Assembly: GCF_014529935.1 (NCBI RefSeq)
Contig: NZ_JACVFC010000001.1
Location: 992,001-1,056,000 of the forward strand
Origin: Chitinophaga qingshengii
Lineage (GTDB): Bacteria; Bacteroidota; Bacteroidia; Chitinophagales; Chitinophagaceae
DNA: 64,000 nt
Direction of reading: 5' to 3'
Of the stretch, positions 61,440 through 64,000 are shown in pieces. The notes below the pieces were generated by a model, which was not told the origin of the DNA, ran no database searches, and saw only the letters and a list, made by a program, of their open reading frames with translations. The position numbers and the translations under genes were made by a program. Positions within the stretch are counted from its first letter, which is position 1. Every line of letters begins with the position of its first letter.

Positions 61440-62156
61440 TTAATCCTTATTCAACAAACGTTTCAACACCGCAGGATAACAATATCCGGTATCGGTACCC
61501 GCGCCTTCCATAAAGGCGCCATAGGTAATGCTATCACCGAAACACAGGATACGATGATGTTTGCGCAGCAGGCGATGCTGCTTCAGGTAGGCATACAGTT
61601 GTTCCGCCATCAGCCGGTAACCGGCAGCAGTAGGGTGAATACCATCTTCCCGGCCCATATTGGCCGCATTGATGATCAGCGAAGCTGCCGATCTTTGAGG
61701 CTCACCCCGGCGTAAAAAAATATCGTGGAGATCGAGGCAATACACTTTTTCAGCAGCGGCGATAGCTTTTACAATCGCAACAGCACTGTCTATCCGCTGA
61801 TTGGGATCAATATCGTACAAAGTACGTTGGTGGCGCTGAAAGAGATACCCCGTATCTACCGGCAGGGAAGTCATGAGCACCACTGTCGCCCCATGCTGCC
61901 GGAGACGCTGCACCAGCTTACGATACTGTATATCGTACTGTGTAAAGGGAAGTAACTTCTGAGAATTGACCATATCATTGGTACCGGCCATCATCACTAC
62001 CAGATCGGGTTTCAGGGTTATCACATCTTTCTCTGCTCTCAACAGCAGATCGCTGGTACTATTACCACCAATACCTTTATTGATGACGGTATACGGACGG
62101 GAAGCACAGGCCATACAAGCCATCAGACAGCATAAGAGCAGATAACGGTAATTCAT
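61440..62156 (-). CDS. Circularly permuted SGNH/GDSL hydrolase, lipoprotein
   Basis: 238 residues from ATG 62156 (an upstream TTG at 62174 is open in frame). Signal ends in the lipobox LMAC (Cys14), with a second Cys at 17. The four SGNH blocks occur in the order II (INKGIGGN, 25-32), III (MAGTND, 56-61), V (DGIHP, 171-175), I (FGDSITYG, 206-213). A normal SGNH enzyme has block I first. All catalytic residues are kept: Ser209, Gly30, Asn60, His174 (with Asp171). It is probably a periplasmic or outer-membrane esterase acting on acylated or acetylated glycan. Confidence 0.9.
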   Translation of the reverse strand: MNYRYLLLCCLMACMACASRPYTVINKGIGGNSTSDLLLRAEKDVITLKPDLVVMMAGTNDMVNSQKLLPFTQYDIQYRKLVQRLRQHGATVVLMTSLPVDTGYLFQRHQRTLYDIDPNQRIDSAVAIVKAIAAAEKVYCLDLHDIFLRRGEPQRSAASLIINAANMGREDGIHPTAAGYRLMAEQLYAYLKQHRLLRKHHRILCFGDSITYGAFMEGAGTDTGYCYPAVLKRLLNKD

Positions 62157-62188
62157 GGCAACCAATATACTCAAAACAAATCCGAATT

Positions 62189-62208
62189 ACCAATGATTAG
62201 TAATTGGT
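62189..62208. repeat. Imperfect palindrome before ECF sigma gene
   Basis: ACCAAT (62189-62194) and ATTGGT (62203-62208) form a 6-bp inverted repeat around GATTAGTA. It lies between the divergent SGNH and sigma-factor starts and could be a regulator site or a remnant of a widespread AT-rich repeat. Confidence 0.35.
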
Positions 62209-62256
62209 GATTGTTTTCAGTATTTTTATGGTTCAATTTTATAGCAGGACCAAGGG

Positions 62257-62877
62257 ATGGGAGATCAGTATAACAACGAGGATGCATTCATACAGCAACT
62301 GGCGGCAGGAGACGAACAGGTTTTCCGGCAGCTGTTTGACTGGCATTACCAGGCCTTGTGTTATTTTGCCGGCTCCATCATTGCACATACCCATGCGGCG
62401 GAAGACCTGGTGCAGGAAGTCTTTTCCAAACTATGGGACAAACGGGGCGACTTTCAAAGCACCGCCAGCATCAAGGCTTTCCTGTTTATTGCTACCCGCA
62501 ATGCCTGCCTCAATTATTTGAAACAACAAAACAGACTATCGGAAAGGGAACAGGAATTCCTCTATCACCAGGAAGCACAAACCGTCCCCGCCCCTGCCGG
62601 CTTTGACCCGCTGCTGGCGGAAACAGAACTACTGCAACACCTGTACAACGCCATTGAACAACTGCCCACGCAATGCCGGCGCGTGTTTAAGATGGGTTAC
62701 CTCGAAGGCAGGAAAAATGAAGAGATCGCTACAGCGCTCAACATTTCCTATAATACCGTCCGTACCCAGAAACTGCGGGCGCTTAAACTGCTGCGCAGCA
62801 GCGTACTGAAAAATCAGGTACTGCCCTTACTGCCACTGTACCTGACATTGCTGAAATATTATGACTATAAAGGATAA
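62257..62877 (+). CDS. ECF sigma-70 factor
   Basis: 206 residues. Region 2 at about 15-90 (HTHAAEDLVQEVFSKLWDKR), region 4 at about 130-185 (LPTQCRRVFKMGYLEGRKNE, EIATALNISYNTVRTQKLRA). A hydrophobic C-terminal tail (LLPLYLTLLKYY) is common in Bacteroidota FecI-like factors. A small gene and the start of a FecR-like gene follow on the same strand, so it heads another surface-signalling unit whose SusC lies beyond the window. Confidence 0.93.
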   Translation: MGDQYNNEDAFIQQLAAGDEQVFRQLFDWHYQALCYFAGSIIAHTHAAEDLVQEVFSKLWDKRGDFQSTASIKAFLFIATRNACLNYLKQQNRLSEREQEFLYHQEAQTVPAPAGFDPLLAETELLQHLYNAIEQLPTQCRRVFKMGYLEGRKNEEIATALNISYNTVRTQKLRALKLLRSSVLKNQVLPLLPLYLTLLKYYDYKG

Positions 62878-62881
62878 AACC

Positions 62882-63523
62882 ATGCTCCAACACGCTAACC
62901 CCATCATCGTTACCTTACATGATGCCATTCAACAGGGACTGACCACCGGTATCCCCTACGATTTTGATTTGCTGGAAGAATATGCCGGTCAATTAAAAGT
63001 GCTGATTTTTGAAACCGCCGTACAGTCCGATGAGCAGCTGGACCTGCACGATTTATACCTTGAAAAAGATATTGCCGGCATGATATTCCGCAGTGATCTG
63101 CAGGTAGATAATACCATTTTCGATTTTGAGCTGGACACCTACTCCTGTTTTCTGCAGATAGCCGGCAACCTCCGCTGCCGCAACCTGGTAGCCGGTTGCG
63201 CCATCATACACGTAGCAGGGAATGTAACCGTAACAGATACATTACTTGGTTTTTACAATCACGGCGAAATCACGATCGGCGGTGATCTTCATGCTAAGTT
63301 GTGGATAGAAGATGATCACCAGACCCTTGTAAAGGGCGCCGTACATGCCGTTAGCTTTATGCCGGATGAACCCATTGCCACGCCTGATTATACGGACTGG
63401 CACGATATATTACTGCCGGAAGCCGCCACCACCCTGCTGGACAAGGAGTATCTTTTTGGCGGCGATGTACGGCTGATACAAATGATCATCGACGGGCAAC
63501 CTGTTTTCCGCAGTGACCTTTAA
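62882..63523 (+). CDS. Hypothetical protein with beta-helix-like (bactofilin-like) repeats
   Basis: About 213 residues from ATG 62882, which lies 4 nt after the sigma-factor stop; an ATG at 62861 in the same frame would overlap the sigma gene by 17 bp. The middle has short strand repeats (FRSDLQVDNTIFDFELDTYS, CRNLVAGCAIIHVAGNVTVT, EITIGGDLHAKLWIEDDHQT), the pattern of right-handed beta-helices such as bactofilins. Soluble, no signal peptide. Unexpectedly, it is inserted between a sigma factor and its expected FecR. Function unknown. Confidence 0.6.
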   Translation: MLQHANPIIVTLHDAIQQGLTTGIPYDFDLLEEYAGQLKVLIFETAVQSDEQLDLHDLYLEKDIAGMIFRSDLQVDNTIFDFELDTYSCFLQIAGNLRCRNLVAGCAIIHVAGNVTVTDTLLGFYNHGEITIGGDLHAKLWIEDDHQTLVKGAVHAVSFMPDEPIATPDYTDWHDILLPEAATTLLDKEYLFGGDVRLIQMIIDGQPVFRSDL

Positions 63524-63624
63524 GTTCAAATCAGAACATATCTATTTTAAAAAAATTTCAAAATTTCTGTCTTTTTCTTTCATCGAACTTAACAAGTTGT
63601 TGTTTCTATAGTAAAATATCAACT

Positions 63625-64000
63625 TTGGGAGTTCCAGACAGCCAACAACCGGATACATTTTTACAAAGGGTCGCCTACCTGATCAGCCGGCACCAGCAAG
63701 ACCAGCTCACCGCCGGTGAAGCCGAAGAGCTGCGTGCCTGGCGGGATGCCTCACCGGAAAACCGCTTTTTCCTGGAACAGTGGAACGATACCCGGCTGTT
63801 AGGAGAAAAACTGCAACAATACACCCGGTCCGATGTAAACACCGCCTGGGAAACCTTTCGGAGCAGGCACTTCGCTCCCGCAACAACAAAAAGATTCCGG
63901 TTAACCTGGTGGCAATGGAGTGCCGCCGCCGCCATCGCACTGCTGGCCGGCGCTACCTGGTACCAGCAAAGTATCCGTCCCGCTAAGCCCCTGGCCCAAC
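63625..64000 (+). CDS. FecR-type anti-sigma factor, N-terminal part (continues beyond window), probable TTG start
   Basis: The visible ~125 residues, LGVPDSQQPDTFLQRVAYLI at the start then EAEELRAWRDASPENRFFLE, form the cytoplasmic anti-sigma part. A transmembrane segment follows (WWQWSAAAAIALLAGATWY, about 97-115). No ATG lies in frame between the nearest upstream AT-rich DNA and the conserved region, so TTG at 63625-63627 is the likely start (other non-ATG starts cannot be excluded). The FecR domain lies outside the window. It pairs with the ECF factor at 62257. Confidence 0.75.
   Translation, partial: MGVPDSQQPDTFLQRVAYLISRHQQDQLTAGEAEELRAWRDASPENRFFLEQWNDTRLLGEKLQQYTRSDVNTAWETFRSRHFAPATTKRFRLTWWQWSAAAAIALLAGATWYQQSIRPAKPLAQ

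Noticed and set aside
62157..62174. TTG start of the SGNH hydrolase
   Set aside because: Six codons before ATG 62156; the ATG begins a typical lipoprotein signal, so it is the likelier start.
1..64000. tRNA, rRNA, CRISPR arrays, transposases, integrases
   Set aside because: Intergenic regions were read for cloverleaf or T-loop motifs, repeat-spacer arrays and transposase/integrase-like products; none was seen.

Overview
The window looks like chromosome of a Chitinophaga-like member of the Bacteroidota (Chitinophagaceae). The evidence is two SusC/SusD pairs, ECF sigma/FecR pairs (one with an STN-domain SusC), TAnnTTTG-type -7 boxes, weak Shine-Dalgarno use with one striking exception, and lanthipeptide leaders of the KKLxLxKIKV type. 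No rRNA, tRNA, CRISPR array, transposase or phage gene was seen.

Layout. (1) 1-3786: end of an exopolysaccharide locus, with an FkbM methyltransferase fragment, a WcaJ-like initiating sugar transferase, a WcaI-like glycosyltransferase and a convergent second FkbM methyltransferase. (2) 3929-9749: a complete trans-4-hydroxy-L-proline degradation operon with a divergent AraC regulator, closed by hairpins at both ends. (3) 9787-26870: a stress/redox island: Hsp20, a coiled-coil secreted protein, an ADH/polysaccharide-deacetylase operon, an orphan succinate-dehydrogenase-like membrane protein, SigJ-like sigma with HxlR and a DHA2 exporter, MgtA, two tandem-domain universal stress proteins, and a PAS histidine kinase next to a rare REC-cNMP-HTH(Crp) regulator. 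Three promoters here share an 18-bp dyad at a fixed distance from the -7 box. (4) 27016-33372: GH172-like protein, orphan ABC permease, membrane-anchored P-loop ATPase, PAS-LuxR regulator, a structured candidate ncRNA, a small kinase, a NUDIX hydrolase and an orphan response regulator. (5) 33500-38967: a class I lanthipeptide cluster with LanC, fused full-length LanB and four precursor genes, all too short or overlapped to stand out (three in tandem before lanC, a fourth overlapping the 3' end of lanB); a phosphopantetheinyl transferase follows. (6) 39936-41456: a VOC protein and an HtrA-like protease. (7) 41592-52095: a polysaccharide utilisation locus (GH29, GH2, SusD, STN-SusC, FecR, ECF sigma). 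(8) 52298-61178: a second SusC/SusD operon with a secreted (alpha/alpha)-barrel-like protein upstream of it in sequence order and a Tat-signal FAD oxidoreductase. (9) 61440-64000: an SGNH hydrolase whose sequence blocks are circularly permuted, then the start of another ECF sigma/FecR system.

The strongest leads are the four-precursor lanthipeptide cluster, the permuted SGNH hydrolase, and the stress-island dyad that may be the target of the REC-Crp regulator. An interspersed repeat that abuts stop codons (three copies) and a promoter-to-terminator noncoding unit at 31191-31640 are also worth checking. All functions are from reading the sequence; no database search was run.
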